From Flavobacterium urocaniciphilum (GTDB taxonomy: Bacteria; Bacteroidota; Bacteroidia; Flavobacteriales; Flavobacteriaceae), in assembly GCF_900110615.1 (NCBI RefSeq), contig NZ_FOEI01000002.1, forward strand, positions 248,001-312,000: a stretch of 64,000 nt of DNA, given 5' to 3'. The notes under the pieces are model-generated. The model saw only the letters and a list, made by a program, of their open reading frames with translations, ran no database searches and was not told the origin of the DNA. The translations under genes were made by a program, and so were the position numbers. The stretch's first letter is position 1. The number at the start of each line of letters is the position of its first letter. This document shows, piece after piece, positions 52,549-62,013 of the stretch.

Positions 52549-53701
52549 GGCATTGGAAAACATTACTATTAAAATATTTACGTCAGTTAATCAACTTCCT
52601 CAAACTTGGGATGAAGTGGCTAGTATTAATCATTTTTTACAAACACCCTATTTGAAAGTGTTAGAAGATTCAGCACCTACGAATATGGAGTGTTTTTTTA
52701 TTGGTATTTTTGAGAATGAACAACTTATTGGTACTTCATTAGCCCAATATTTAGATATCAATAAATTAGAATCCTTTGGAGAACGAGACAATTGTTTTAA
52801 AACCAGTATCAGAAACTTTATTTTCAGAAATTTTGCGTCACATACCTTGTTTTTAGGGAATAATATGATTACAGGGCAAAATGGTTATGCCTTTTCTAAA
52901 CAAATTAGTTTTAAAGATATTAGTACGTTAATGATTCAATGTGCTGATGAAATAATTGCTTACTTTAAAAAGAAAGGCATAAAAATGCACATTATTTCTT
53001 TTAAAGATTTCTATGATGAATGTTCGGTTGAATTTAAAAAATATGATTTTTCACATTTATATGAATTCAATACACAACCCAACATGATTTTCAATTTGCA
53101 TCCTGAATGGAAAACCAAAGAAGATTATGTGGCTTCATTTACCAAAAAATACAGAGATCAATACAAACGTGCACACAAAAAATTTGATGGAATTCAAGTA
53201 AAAGAGCTGACTTTAGAAGAAGTTATTTCCAATGAAGAACGAATTTACGAATTGTATCATTATGTGGCTAAAAACGCGCCGTTTAATACTTTTTTCTTAG
53301 CAAAAGATCATTTTTCTACTTTTAAAAAACAATGTGGCGAAACGTTTAGAATTTTCGGATACTTTTTAAATGATGTTTTAGTAGGATTTCATTCTATTTT
53401 ACAAAACGGAACAGTTTTAGAAACCTATTTTCTGGGTTATGATGAAGAAATTCAAAAAGAAAATATGTTGTATTTGAATATGTTATACAACATGACCGAA
53501 TTCGGAATTGAAAATAATTATAAAAAGATAATTTTCGGAAGAACAGCTTTAGAAATTAAGAGTTCAATAGGAGCAGAGCCTGTACTAATGTCTGGATTCA
53601 TTTATCATAGTAATGCAATAGTAGATAAATTTTTACCAAAAATATTTAAGAAACTAGAACCAGATGTGGAATGGAAACAAAGACATCCATTTAAAGAATA
53701 A
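52547..53701 (+). CDS. GNAT/FemAB-like acyltransferase
   Basis: A 384-residue cytoplasmic protein. The two-lobed layout, with KYRDQYKRAHKKFDGIQVKEL in the middle and GYFLNDVLVGFHSILQNG plus ETYFLGYDEEIQ in the C-terminal lobe, resembles the BioF2-like/FemAB acyltransferase group that attaches acyl or aminoacyl groups. The substrate is unknown. The start is TTG at the end of a hairpin T-run; a second TTG (two codons later) is equally possible, and no ATG is in position. A bidirectional terminator follows the gene. Confidence 0.75.
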   Translation: MALENITIKIFTSVNQLPQTWDEVASINHFLQTPYLKVLEDSAPTNMECFFIGIFENEQLIGTSLAQYLDINKLESFGERDNCFKTSIRNFIFRNFASHTLFLGNNMITGQNGYAFSKQISFKDISTLMIQCADEIIAYFKKKGIKMHIISFKDFYDECSVEFKKYDFSHLYEFNTQPNMIFNLHPEWKTKEDYVASFTKKYRDQYKRAHKKFDGIQVKELTLEEVISNEERIYELYHYVAKNAPFNTFFLAKDHFSTFKKQCGETFRIFGYFLNDVLVGFHSILQNGTVLETYFLGYDEEIQKENMLYLNMLYNMTEFGIENNYKKIIFGRTALEIKSSIGAEPVLMSGFIYHSNAIVDKFLPKIFKKLEPDVEWKQRHPFKE

Positions 53702-53735
53702 AAAAAGCTCAGTTATTTCAACTGAGCTTTTTTAT
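53702..53735. terminator. Bidirectional intrinsic terminator
   Basis: 10-bp stem AAGCTCAGTT/AACTGAGCTT with a 5-nt loop, A-run on the left and T-run on the right. It separates two convergent genes. Confidence 0.9.
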
Positions 53736-55654
53736 TACGTCATAGTATCTATTTCTTCCTGAACTTTTTCCCAATCTTCTAATAATTGATCCAATTCTTT
53801 TTTCTTTTTTTCATAAGCGGTAAAGAAATTCGCATTTTCAATTAATTTATCATAATTAGAAGCTAATTCTTTGTCGTCTTTTTGAATGTCCTTTTCTAAT
53901 TGTTGAATTTGACTTTCGATTTTAGACAATTTATTTTGTAACGATTTTTGTGCTTTTTGTTCTTCGTAGCTCAAACTTTTCGCTTGTTTGACTTCAACTT
54001 TTGGAGCAGCTTTTACTTCGTCTTTCTTCTCAATTTCACGCATATTTTGTGCGTTTCTTTGTTCTAAGAAGAAATTAATATCACCTAAATATTCTCTTAT
54101 CTTTTGATCTTTAAATTCATACACTGTATTGGCCATACCTTGCAAGAAATCTCTATCGTGAGAAACCAATAATAAAGTACCTTCAAACTTTTGTAAAGCC
54201 GCTTTTAAGACGTTTTTCGATTTAATATCTAAGTGATTCGTTGGCTCATCCATTACTAATACATTGATTGGTTGTAATAGTAATTTACATAGTGCTAAAC
54301 GGTTTCTTTCACCACCAGATAATACTTTTACTTTTTTCTCAACATCATCTCCTCTAAATAAAAAAGAACCTAACATATCGCGAACTTTAGAACGATTACT
54401 GTCTAAAGCTGATTCTAACATAGTATCTAATAATGTTTTTTCGCCATCTAAATATTCCGCCTGATTTTGGGCAAAATAACCTAGTTGTACATTATGACCT
54501 AATTTTATCGTTCCTTCATATTTAAATTCATTCACAATAGCTTTGATGAAAGTCGATTTTCCTTGACCATTCTGACCAACGAAAGCGATTTTACTTCCAC
54601 GTTCTACTAAAAGCGAAATATCTTTTAAAATAACTTTGTCGTCGTATGCTTTAGTTACATGTTCTGCTTCTACAACAACTCTTCCTGGTGTTACAGAAAC
54701 AGGGAAGGAGATGTTCATTACCGAATTATCATCTTCATCCACTTCAATACGTTCAACCTTATCTAATTTTTTAATAAGTGATTGAGCCATTGAAGACTTA
54801 GTAGCACTATATCGGAATCTGTCAATTAATTTTTGAGTTTCCTCAATTTTTTTAGCTTGATTTTTTTGAGTTGCCAATTGCTTTTCGCGAATTTCTTCTC
54901 GTAACACTAAATATTCCGTATACGGTTTATTGAAATCGTAAGCTTTTCCTAAAGAAATTTCAATAGTTCTGTTCGTAACATTATCTAAAAACATTTTATC
55001 GTGCGAAACGATGACAACAACACCTGGGAAATTTTTCAAGAAACTTTCTAACCAAATGATACTTTCAATATCTAAGTGATTCGTAGGCTCATCCAATAAC
55101 AAAATATCATTCGATTGTAATAATAATTTCGCTAATTCAATTCGCATACGCCATCCACCCGAAAAAGTATCAGTTTGATTGTCGAAATCTTCACGTTTAA
55201 AACCTAATCCTAATAATATTTTTTCAGTATCACCAACATAATTATAACCACCATGAATTTCATATTGATGTTGATAATCGCTTAATTGTTGAATTAATTC
55301 TGAATATCCTTCACTCTCATAATCGGTACGAGTCGCTAATTGATGATTAATTTCATCAATTTTGTTTTCGTAATATTTTATTTCTTCAAAAGCTTGGTAC
55401 GCTTCATCTAAAACGGTTCTTCCTTTTACGAAATCGATATCCTGACGAAGAAATCCAATTTTGACTTCTTTTTCAGTAGCAATTGTTCCACTATCTGGTT
55501 TAAAATCACCTGCTAGCATTTTAAGCATGGTTGATTTTCCAGCACCATTTTTTCCAACTAAACCAACTCTGTCGCCAGCGCCTAGTCTGAAAGTTACTTC
55601 TTCAAAAAGGAATGTTCCACCAAAGGAAACCGATAAATTATGTATATTAAGCAT
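53735..55654 (-). CDS. ABC-F family ATP-binding protein
   Basis: A 639-residue soluble protein with two ABC ATPase domains and no membrane part. Walker A motifs are GLVGKNGAGKST (near residue 35) and AFVGQNGQGKST (near 360); signature motifs are SGGWRMRIELAKLL and LSGGERNRLALCKLL; both Walker B segments read LLDEPTNHLD/VMDEPTNHLD. The interdomain linker is charged, and the C-terminus (about 560-635) is coiled-coil. ABC-F proteins act on ribosomes (Uup/EttA type) or give antibiotic protection. This one resembles the housekeeping Uup-like group; a resistance role is not suggested. Confidence 0.93.
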   Translation of the reverse strand: MLNIHNLSVSFGGTFLFEEVTFRLGAGDRVGLVGKNGAGKSTMLKMLAGDFKPDSGTIATEKEVKIGFLRQDIDFVKGRTVLDEAYQAFEEIKYYENKIDEINHQLATRTDYESEGYSELIQQLSDYQHQYEIHGGYNYVGDTEKILLGLGFKREDFDNQTDTFSGGWRMRIELAKLLLQSNDILLLDEPTNHLDIESIIWLESFLKNFPGVVVIVSHDKMFLDNVTNRTIEISLGKAYDFNKPYTEYLVLREEIREKQLATQKNQAKKIEETQKLIDRFRYSATKSSMAQSLIKKLDKVERIEVDEDDNSVMNISFPVSVTPGRVVVEAEHVTKAYDDKVILKDISLLVERGSKIAFVGQNGQGKSTFIKAIVNEFKYEGTIKLGHNVQLGYFAQNQAEYLDGEKTLLDTMLESALDSNRSKVRDMLGSFLFRGDDVEKKVKVLSGGERNRLALCKLLLQPINVLVMDEPTNHLDIKSKNVLKAALQKFEGTLLLVSHDRDFLQGMANTVYEFKDQKIREYLGDINFFLEQRNAQNMREIEKKDEVKAAPKVEVKQAKSLSYEEQKAQKSLQNKLSKIESQIQQLEKDIQKDDKELASNYDKLIENANFFTAYEKKKKELDQLLEDWEKVQEEIDTMT

Positions 55655-55669
55655 GTTATGTGACTAATG

Positions 55670-55702
55670 TTGCGCAAAAATACTATACTTATTTTACCTT
55701 TG
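55670..55702 (+). promoter_or_regulatory. Promoter of the DUF983 gene (TTG-N22-TACCTTTG)
   Basis: Both boxes are exact (-33 at 55670-55672, -7 at 55695-55702). A minus-strand TATTTTTG box for the ABC-F gene (55675-55682) overlaps it, forming a compact divergent promoter. Confidence 0.7.
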
Positions 55703-55718
55703 TATAAAATTTTAAGAA

Positions 55719-56111
55719 ATGTTTGGAAAAGGATCAAAAATTTACGCAATTACAACAGGTTGTTGTCCAAAATGTAATGAAGAAAACATGTACAAAGACA
55801 CCAATCCGTTTCATTTATCTAAAATTTATGATATGCATGAACAATGTTCACATTGTGGATTAACATACAGTATTGAACCTTCTTTTTTTTATGGAGCAAT
55901 GTATGTAAGTTATGCTTTAGGAGTTGCATTTTCTGTAGCAGCTTTTATCGTTTCTTATGTTTTTTTCAAAACAAATTTAAAAATTGCTTTCATTGCAATA
56001 GTTGTAACACTAATTGTTATGATGCCAATAATGATGCGATTATCTCGAAATATTTGGATTAGCTTTTTTGTAAGCTATGATAAAAATTGGAAGGAAAAAT
56101 TATCGAAATAA
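55719..56111 (+). CDS. DUF983 family membrane protein
   Basis: A 130-residue protein with an N-terminal zinc-ribbon-like Cys set (CPKCNEENMY at about 17-26 and QCSHCGLTYS at about 46-55) and two transmembrane helices (about 62-85 and 90-110). The conserved EPSFFYGAMYVSYAL marks DUF983. Function is unknown. Its 3' end overlaps the convergent FAD oxidoreductase gene by 12 bp. Confidence 0.88.
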   Translation: MFGKGSKIYAITTGCCPKCNEENMYKDTNPFHLSKIYDMHEQCSHCGLTYSIEPSFFYGAMYVSYALGVAFSVAAFIVSYVFFKTNLKIAFIAIVVTLIVMMPIMMRLSRNIWISFFVSYDKNWKEKLSK

Positions 56112-57155
56112 CTTTTTGTAAATTCTGTTTACGGATATTTCGTTATCTAATTCGATACCATTTTCGATAAAATTAAATAATTTATCTGCTAGATACGGAG
56201 CAAATAATACCCCACGTGTTCCTAGTCCATTTAAGATGTATAAATTTTTATATTGATAATGATTGCCAAGTAAAGGTCTTCTGTCTTTTACAGTTGGTCT
56301 AATGCCTGCAAAATGCTCAACAATCTCAAAAGGGCAGGAGATAAGCTCTTTCAGATTTGATACTAATTCTTTTTTTCCTTCTTCTGTTAAATTAGTAGAC
56401 TTGTCCTCCCAATTATAAGTTGCGCCCACTTTATATAAATCATTTCCAATAGGTAAAAAGAAAATACTGGAATTGATGATTTTATCTAGTTTTAAATCTG
56501 GTGCTTTTATGATTAGAAGTTCTCCTTTAGTGCCATCTAATGGTAAATTGTTAAAATGTGGATTGGCATGTATTCCAAAGCCTTCAGCAAAAACGATTTG
56601 TTTTGCTTTGTATTCTTCGTATTGAATGAAAGATTCTTCAATTTTTAACTTTGAATAATCAAAAGTATCTTCAATTAAAATATTTAAATTTCGTAGATAA
56701 TTAATGTATGTCTGTTTTAATTCAAAAGTATCTAAAAAACCTGTATGATTAACTTTTCCAAATTTATAAGGTTCTTCAATAAAAGGATGATTTAAATTAA
56801 CTAAAGATGAGTTTAAAAAAGCAGTTAAGCTAGGTTTATCTGATGCGATAAACCAATTGTTTTGTTCTTCAATTGAATTTAATTTTCTATATAATGAAAT
56901 TTCAAATAAAAATTTAGTTTTTAATTTTTGCTCTAATTTTTTGTAGAAAGGTATTGAAATTTCTAACTGATTTTCTGCTTCCCATATTTTAGTGAATCTT
57001 TTTAATACAACGGGGTTGTATAATCCTCCAGCAATGGTTGTAGAGTTTTGAGAACTATCATTTATAACTCTAATTTTTTTACCATTATTTATACATGTTT
57101 CAGCAAAAGCTATTCCAGCTAAGCCACTTCCTATAATAATATAATCTAATTCCAT
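56100..57155 (-). CDS. FAD-dependent oxidoreductase (DAO family)
   Basis: A 351-residue flavoprotein. The N-terminal Rossmann motif GSGLAGIAFAE (7-17) binds FAD, and the C-terminal half holds GIRPTVKDRRPLLGNH and the FAD-tail motif LNGLGTRGVLFAPYLA typical of D-amino-acid oxidase/ThiO/MnmC-like enzymes. The AGGLYNPVV segment near residue 42 is shared with the MnmC oxidase branch. The substrate is not known. A TAAATTTG box (57171-57178) lies 15 bp upstream. It follows gldN, after a terminator. Confidence 0.85.
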   Translation of the reverse strand: MELDYIIIGSGLAGIAFAETCINNGKKIRVINDSSQNSTTIAGGLYNPVVLKRFTKIWEAENQLEISIPFYKKLEQKLKTKFLFEISLYRKLNSIEEQNNWFIASDKPSLTAFLNSSLVNLNHPFIEEPYKFGKVNHTGFLDTFELKQTYINYLRNLNILIEDTFDYSKLKIEESFIQYEEYKAKQIVFAEGFGIHANPHFNNLPLDGTKGELLIIKAPDLKLDKIINSSIFFLPIGNDLYKVGATYNWEDKSTNLTEEGKKELVSNLKELISCPFEIVEHFAGIRPTVKDRRPLLGNHYQYKNLYILNGLGTRGVLFAPYLADKLFNFIENGIELDNEISVNRIYKKLFR

Positions 57156-57170
57156 TTTTTAGAGTTTGTG

Positions 57171-57178
57171 CAAATTTA
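57171..57178 (-). promoter_or_regulatory. Bacteroidota -7 box (TAAATTTG) for the FAD oxidoreductase gene
   Basis: An exact TAnnTTTG match giving a very short leader. No TTG is seen at the -33 distance. Confidence 0.4.
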
Positions 57179-57210
57179 ATTAAAGTATATAGATACTTTT
57201 ATTATATAAC

Positions 57211-57239
57211 AAAAAAAACTCTTGCCGAAGCAAGAGTTT
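57211..57239 (-). terminator. gldKLMN operon terminator
   Basis: Perfect 10-bp stem AAACTCTTGC/GCAAGAGTTT; on the transcript the loop is a stable C(UUCG)G tetraloop, followed by a run of eight T. Confidence 0.93.
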
Positions 57240-57268
57240 AGTATTTTATGATTGGAGAAATATTTTAA

Positions 57269-58168
57269 TTAGTAATTCCACATATCTAATTCGAAATTAC
57301 GTATTTTTTCTTTTACTCTCTCAGATTCTAATAATTGCATTTGAGAGTTTTCTTTCATGTAATCTTTAATCTCTCTATCTCCATATACATTTTCTTCTAA
57401 GTAAATTACACCACTAAAACGGCGTGAATTTAATAAGTGATCAAATGAAAATGGCATAGCTGAGTTTTTCTCATTGAAAGCTTTAGCTTGATGTAACACT
57501 TCTCTTGAATCTGGGAAATAAATCCAGAATAAATCTACATATTCTTGTTTATCACTACCACCTTTTAAAGTGTAAACATCTGGTACAACTGGACAAATAC
57601 CTAATAAACGGTATTTTAATTCTCCTTGACGTTTATCAAAGTACCAAAATCCTTTAACTCTATAACCAGCAACATCAATTGGTTTAATCTCGTATTTTAC
57701 GATAAACTCATCAGAAATTTTAGTAGCTCCTGAGTTTAATTCTTCAATACCTTGATCTAAAGTATCTTTGAATGACAAAACTTTTTCAATTTCTTCGTAT
57801 GTTTTCTTAGTTGTAAAGTAACCAGAATCATAAACTTCCGTAATCTTTTTATCTTTAATTCCATTCATAAGAACTTGATAAAGAGGAAGTCTATCTGTAC
57901 CTAAATCTTTAGAGTCATCTACAGGATAATACATAGGGAAGTTAACTCTTTGATTAACATCGATTAATTCCCATACTGCTTTCCCCATTAAGATATCTCT
58001 ATCTCCAACATAACCATATGGTAATGGTTTGTCGTTGTCAGCATTTAACTCTGCTTGAGTTTTTTTACCTATTTCAGCAGGTGTTTTTGCATTAAGTAAG
58101 TTAGATTGAGCAAATGAAAATGTGCTTAAACTAAATACAGATACTAATAAAAAATTTCTCCAATTCAT
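57269..58168 (-). CDS. gldN: Gliding motility / type IX secretion protein GldN
   Basis: A 299-residue periplasmic protein with a signal peptide (about 1-20, ending SFAQ). The conserved body starts PLPYGYVGDRDILMGKAVWELIDVNQRVNFP and includes DLFWIYFPDSREVLHQAKAFNEKN. GldN (PorN) forms periplasmic rings with GldK that help couple GldLM motor force to the type IX secretion machinery. It is the last gene of gldKLMN, 17 bp after gldM, and is followed by a strong terminator. Confidence 0.97.
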   Translation of the reverse strand: MNWRNFLLVSVFSLSTFSFAQSNLLNAKTPAEIGKKTQAELNADNDKPLPYGYVGDRDILMGKAVWELIDVNQRVNFPMYYPVDDSKDLGTDRLPLYQVLMNGIKDKKITEVYDSGYFTTKKTYEEIEKVLSFKDTLDQGIEELNSGATKISDEFIVKYEIKPIDVAGYRVKGFWYFDKRQGELKYRLLGICPVVPDVYTLKGGSDKQEYVDLFWIYFPDSREVLHQAKAFNEKNSAMPFSFDHLLNSRRFSGVIYLEENVYGDREIKDYMKENSQMQLLESERVKEKIRNFELDMWNY

Positions 58169-58185
58169 TTTTTTATTTTTAATTG

Positions 58186-59739
58186 TTATTGAATTTCAAA
58201 AGAACATGGGCTTGTTGCTTTTGGTTTAACAGATAAACCAGCAAATTCTGCTTTAATTTCAGAAATTGTTACAACATCACCTCTACCTGCTTTTTTGATA
58301 GCTGCTAATGCAGAAGCGTTCATTCTGTTTCCAGATACTACAATTGTAGGTTGTCCAGGAACTTTTAAATTAAATTGTTTAACAGTAACTGTGATAGGGA
58401 AATCGAAATCTTCCATAACAGCTGTAACTGTTGATTGTTCTAAACTTGATTTAGGACCTTTTGGAGAAGCTTCACCTCTAATTCTTCCTTGTGGTGAAGG
58501 TAATCCTTTGATTCTAAATGGAACACTACTTGAAACTGTTTTACCGTCAGGTAATTTACCAGTTGCTGTAATTGTTACAGATGTTCCTGTAGTAGGAGAG
58601 ATGATATAAGCACCTTGTTTACCAGCTGATCTCATTCCTGGAGCAGAAGCAGTTACTTTATCTGCTGAAATACCAGGGATAGAAACAGAAATTGGGTTAT
58701 CAACTCCTCTATAAACTACATTCATTTTGTCAGCAGAAATAATTGCTTGGTTTGGTCTTGGAACAACTACGTATTTATCTTCGAATTCGATAATAACTGG
58801 TTTACCATCTTCAATGAATGTAAATTTACCTGTGATGTTTTTCTCTCCAATTCCACCAGCAGTTGCTGTAAATACAGCTTGTCCGCTTTCAATTTTAGAA
58901 CTTGCACCGTTAACAACGATAGATTGTGGTACAGTTGACTCATCGTAACGTCCTAATACAACTCTACCTTTTACTGCTTCACCTTGGAAAACAACGTTTT
59001 TCTCAAAGTTAACAATAGCTTTATAATTTTTCATAGAAGCTGCAGCTGCAGTTGTATTTCCAATTAAAGCATTGTAAATATCTTGTTCTACTTTTTTAGC
59101 ATCATTTTGAACAGCTGATAATTTAGAAACTGTTGCGATAGCAGGGAAACCTTTGTAGTGGTAATCTAAATATTTTTTCTTAACACCTTCTCCGTCAGTA
59201 ACGTCAGCAGTGCTGAATCTTTTATTTAAATCTTCCATGATGATTTGATATTTCACATCTTTACCGATAACACCAGCAATTCCAGATTTGAATTTATCAA
59301 ATGCAGCTACGATTTCAGTTCCTCTTTTTGAGTAACCATCACCAGCAAACCATACTTCATCAATAGTTGATTTATCCATTGCTTCGTAAGGTAATTTCCC
59401 TTTGTTAACTCCACTTTCTTCTGGTTTGAAAGAACCAGATACTTCAGATTTTACACCTTCAATAAATTTGAAGAATTCGTCAACAATAGGTCTGATTTGT
59501 TTTGCTTGTTCGAATGGAACTCCAAATTGAGCTTTATTCTCACCAGCTTTAGAAGCTAATTGATCATATAAACCTTGGTTATAATCTTTCGAAAATTTAT
59601 TAACGTCAGAGAATTTTTCATTCATTAATCCGAAGGCTGATAATACTTCTTTTGACATGTTAAGTGCTAACATGGCGATGAAAACCAGATACATCAGGTT
59701 GATCATCTTCTGTCTAGGGGTTAAATTTCCTCCTGCCAT
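58186..59739 (-). CDS. gldM: Gliding motility motor / T9SS protein GldM
   Basis: A 517-residue bitopic protein. The N-terminus GGNLTPRQKMINLMYLVFIAMLALNMSKEVL includes the single transmembrane helix (about 13-32) that pairs with GldL. The large periplasmic part consists of four consecutive domains (about 35-517), ending in CSFEIQ. GldL and GldM form the proton-driven motor for gliding and type IX secretion. The gene is 55 bp after gldL and 17 bp before gldN. Confidence 0.97.
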   Translation of the reverse strand: MAGGNLTPRQKMINLMYLVFIAMLALNMSKEVLSAFGLMNEKFSDVNKFSKDYNQGLYDQLASKAGENKAQFGVPFEQAKQIRPIVDEFFKFIEGVKSEVSGSFKPEESGVNKGKLPYEAMDKSTIDEVWFAGDGYSKRGTEIVAAFDKFKSGIAGVIGKDVKYQIIMEDLNKRFSTADVTDGEGVKKKYLDYHYKGFPAIATVSKLSAVQNDAKKVEQDIYNALIGNTTAAAASMKNYKAIVNFEKNVVFQGEAVKGRVVLGRYDESTVPQSIVVNGASSKIESGQAVFTATAGGIGEKNITGKFTFIEDGKPVIIEFEDKYVVVPRPNQAIISADKMNVVYRGVDNPISVSIPGISADKVTASAPGMRSAGKQGAYIISPTTGTSVTITATGKLPDGKTVSSSVPFRIKGLPSPQGRIRGEASPKGPKSSLEQSTVTAVMEDFDFPITVTVKQFNLKVPGQPTIVVSGNRMNASALAAIKKAGRGDVVTISEIKAEFAGLSVKPKATSPCSFEIQ

Positions 59740-59794
59740 TTCTTAATAATTAGTTTTTGTTAATTAATTTGTTAATTGAATTTGATAAAACTAA

Positions 59795-60430
59795 TTATCC
59801 TCTATTTTGCATTGCAGATAACATTCCACCATATACAGCATTTAATGAAGATATGTTAGAAGTCATAGATTGCATTTGCTCTTTTAATTTAGCTGCATTT
59901 TCAGCAATTTGTGCGTTAGCATCAGCATTTTTCTGAGCTCCCTCGATTTGTGCTTTGTATAAATTGTTTAATGCTTCTAATGAACCAGCAGCGTTAACCA
60001 TTTCGTCAGCATATTTCTTTTGAGATGCAATAGCGTCAACTGTAGGAGCGATTCCTTTAGCTGCACCTTCGAAATTTTTAATACTGTTTCCTAAGCTAGT
60101 CATTAATTCAGCATCAATTTTAGCATCTTTTAATAAGTTGTCTAATTTTTGAGATAATAAACCTTGAGCTTCAGATGGATCTTCTTTCTTTAATGATCTT
60201 GGTTTTGCCTCTCCACCTGCTAATTCAGGATATACTAAAGACCAATCTAAATCTTTTGGTGGTGCTTCGAAAGCAGATAAAGCGAAGATAGCTGCTTCTG
60301 TTAATAATCCAACAATAAGCATTGGTCCTGCTCCTGGCCAGTGCATTAATTTGAATAATGCTCCAACGATTACTACTGCTGCCCCCATTCCATAAAGGAA
60401 TCCCATTACTTTAGGTGGTAAAATTGCCAT
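59795..60430 (-). CDS. gldL: Gliding motility motor / T9SS protein GldL
   Basis: A 211-residue inner-membrane protein. Two transmembrane helices lie at about 6-26 (with MGAAVVIVGALFKLMHWPGAG) and 33-52, the latter containing the conserved glutamate in LLTEAAIFALSAF. The long C-terminal cytoplasmic part is helical (KYADEMVNAAGSLEALNNLY). GldL supplies the proton channel of the GldLM motor. It lies between gldK and gldM in the usual order. Confidence 0.97.
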   Translation of the reverse strand: MAILPPKVMGFLYGMGAAVVIVGALFKLMHWPGAGPMLIVGLLTEAAIFALSAFEAPPKDLDWSLVYPELAGGEAKPRSLKKEDPSEAQGLLSQKLDNLLKDAKIDAELMTSLGNSIKNFEGAAKGIAPTVDAIASQKKYADEMVNAAGSLEALNNLYKAQIEGAQKNADANAQIAENAAKLKEQMQSMTSNISSLNAVYGGMLSAMQNRG

Positions 60431-60481
60431 AATTTAAAAATTTTAGTTAGTTAAGTTAATTTAGTTAAGTTTAATATTTTC

Positions 60482-61882
60482 TTATTTTGGTCTTGTTCCA
60501 GTTGCATCAGTACCCATATAATCTTGTACTGTTCTGAATCCGATGTAACTTCTTGCAGAATCTGCATATTCAAAGTCACGAGTTGATACTTGTAAGAAGA
60601 AAGCAACATCTTTCCATGATCCACCACGAACAACTTTTCTTTGGTTTTTAGCATCAGCTACGTTTGGATTCATTGTAGAAACAAACTCATAAGCTCCTGC
60701 GTCATAAGCTGATTCTGTCCACTCAGAAACGTTTCCAGCCATATTGTATAAATGGAAATCATTTGGTTCGTAAGATTTTGCTTCTACAGTGTATAAAGCT
60801 CCATCAGCTGCGTAATCTCCTCTGTTTGGTTTGAAGTTAGCTAAGAAACATCCTCTGTCGTTTTTAGCATAAGGACCTCCCCAAGGGTAAGTTCCTGATT
60901 CGATTCCACCTCTAGCAGCATATTCCCATTCTGCTTCAGTTGGTAAACGGAAAGAGTTAACTTGATCTCTACCTTTTTGTTTTTTAACATATGAATTTTT
61001 GTACATAGTTCTCCAAGCACAAAATGCTTTAGCTTGTTTCCAAGAAACTCCTACTACTGGATACTCACCATAAGCTTGGTGCCAGAAATAGTCATTATGC
61101 ATTGGCTCATTATAAGAATATGCGAAATCTTTAATCCATGCAGTTGTATCAGGGTAGATTTCTAAAGCTGGAGCATCTTCGTAAAAGTTTTTACGACCTT
61201 TTTTCTTAACTGCTTTATTTAAGTCTACTTGATTGTATTTGAATTTTAATTTACTTACATCAATCGTTTTTAACCCATTAAACGATTCTGATTCAGGTAA
61301 ATACATAGAGTCCATTACTTCAACATAATCCGCGTCTGGATATTTAGCAGTTTCTGTAATTAATTTTGGACCTTTTTTTCCGTTGTTTAACTTACGGTTT
61401 GCATACGGATCGCTATCTGTACCAACACTATAGTAGTTTTCGTACATATATTTATCATATGCAGTCATTTTTTCTGGATCAGCATCTTTAAATGCGAAAT
61501 CTCCGATGCTTCCACCTTTTTTACCGCCTTTTCCGCCTTCAGCTGGTTTAGCACCTGCCTCTTCAGCTTGAATAGCTAATCGAGTTCTAATGATTGAATC
61601 TTTTACCCATTCAACAAATTGACGATATTCACTATTCGTAATTTCAGTTTCATCCATATAGAATGAACGTACCGTTACGGTTTTAGTTGGTGCGTCTTGA
61701 ATGTTGGCAACATCATCATCTGATTTACCCATTATAAAGGCTCCACCTGGAATAAGAGACATACCGTATGGTTTCTCAGAAAACCATTTCTTACCTTTAA
61801 CTCCTACAAGCTCACCTTTATCGCCTTTACCACAGCTTGTTAATAAAGCTAATGCTGCTGATAGTACTAAAAATTTTTTCAT
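60482..61882 (-). CDS. gldK: Gliding motility / T9SS lipoprotein GldK
   Basis: A 466-residue lipoprotein (lipobox LLTSC, Cys 17) with a formylglycine-generating-enzyme-like (SUMF1) fold: GGAFIMGKSDDD, MDETEITNSEYRQFVEW, LPTEAEWEYAARGG, NMAGNVSEWTESAYD and VVRGGSWKD. GldK is not known to act as an enzyme; with GldN it forms a ring under the outer membrane in the type IX system. A Gly/Lys-rich insert (AEGGKGGKKGGSIG) is seen near residue 110. It is the first gene of the operon, behind a strong promoter. Confidence 0.97.
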   Translation of the reverse strand: MKKFLVLSAALALLTSCGKGDKGELVGVKGKKWFSEKPYGMSLIPGGAFIMGKSDDDVANIQDAPTKTVTVRSFYMDETEITNSEYRQFVEWVKDSIIRTRLAIQAEEAGAKPAEGGKGGKKGGSIGDFAFKDADPEKMTAYDKYMYENYYSVGTDSDPYANRKLNNGKKGPKLITETAKYPDADYVEVMDSMYLPESESFNGLKTIDVSKLKFKYNQVDLNKAVKKKGRKNFYEDAPALEIYPDTTAWIKDFAYSYNEPMHNDYFWHQAYGEYPVVGVSWKQAKAFCAWRTMYKNSYVKKQKGRDQVNSFRLPTEAEWEYAARGGIESGTYPWGGPYAKNDRGCFLANFKPNRGDYAADGALYTVEAKSYEPNDFHLYNMAGNVSEWTESAYDAGAYEFVSTMNPNVADAKNQRKVVRGGSWKDVAFFLQVSTRDFEYADSARSYIGFRTVQDYMGTDATGTRPK

Positions 61883-61920
61883 ATAAATTGGGTTAAAAAA
61901 TTTTATTTATTTAAGGGTTC

Positions 61921-61951
61921 AAACCTATTTAATTATTTTGACATATACAAT
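61921..61951 (-). promoter_or_regulatory. gldKLMN promoter (TTG-N20-TAGGTTTG)
   Basis: Both Bacteroidota boxes are exact at ideal spacing (-33 at 61949-61951, -7 at 61921-61928), giving a leader of about 30 nt for gldK. Confidence 0.85.
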
Positions 61952-62013
61952 AGCAATTTAAAAAAAAACTTAAAAAAATGCATTTTATCGTATTTTTTGA
62001 CACTTTTACCGAT

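Noticed and set aside
53735..55654. ABC-F gene as an antibiotic-resistance determinant
   Set aside because: The sequence looks like the housekeeping Uup-like branch, and no mobile element or leader peptide is nearby.
58295..58609. Open frame on the plus strand opposite gldM
   Set aside because: Antisense to a well-conserved gene and without any family feature.
60482..61882. GldK as an active formylglycine-generating enzyme
   Set aside because: The fold is shared, but the gene is in the gldKLMN order and is a T9SS structural lipoprotein; no sulfatase gene is near.
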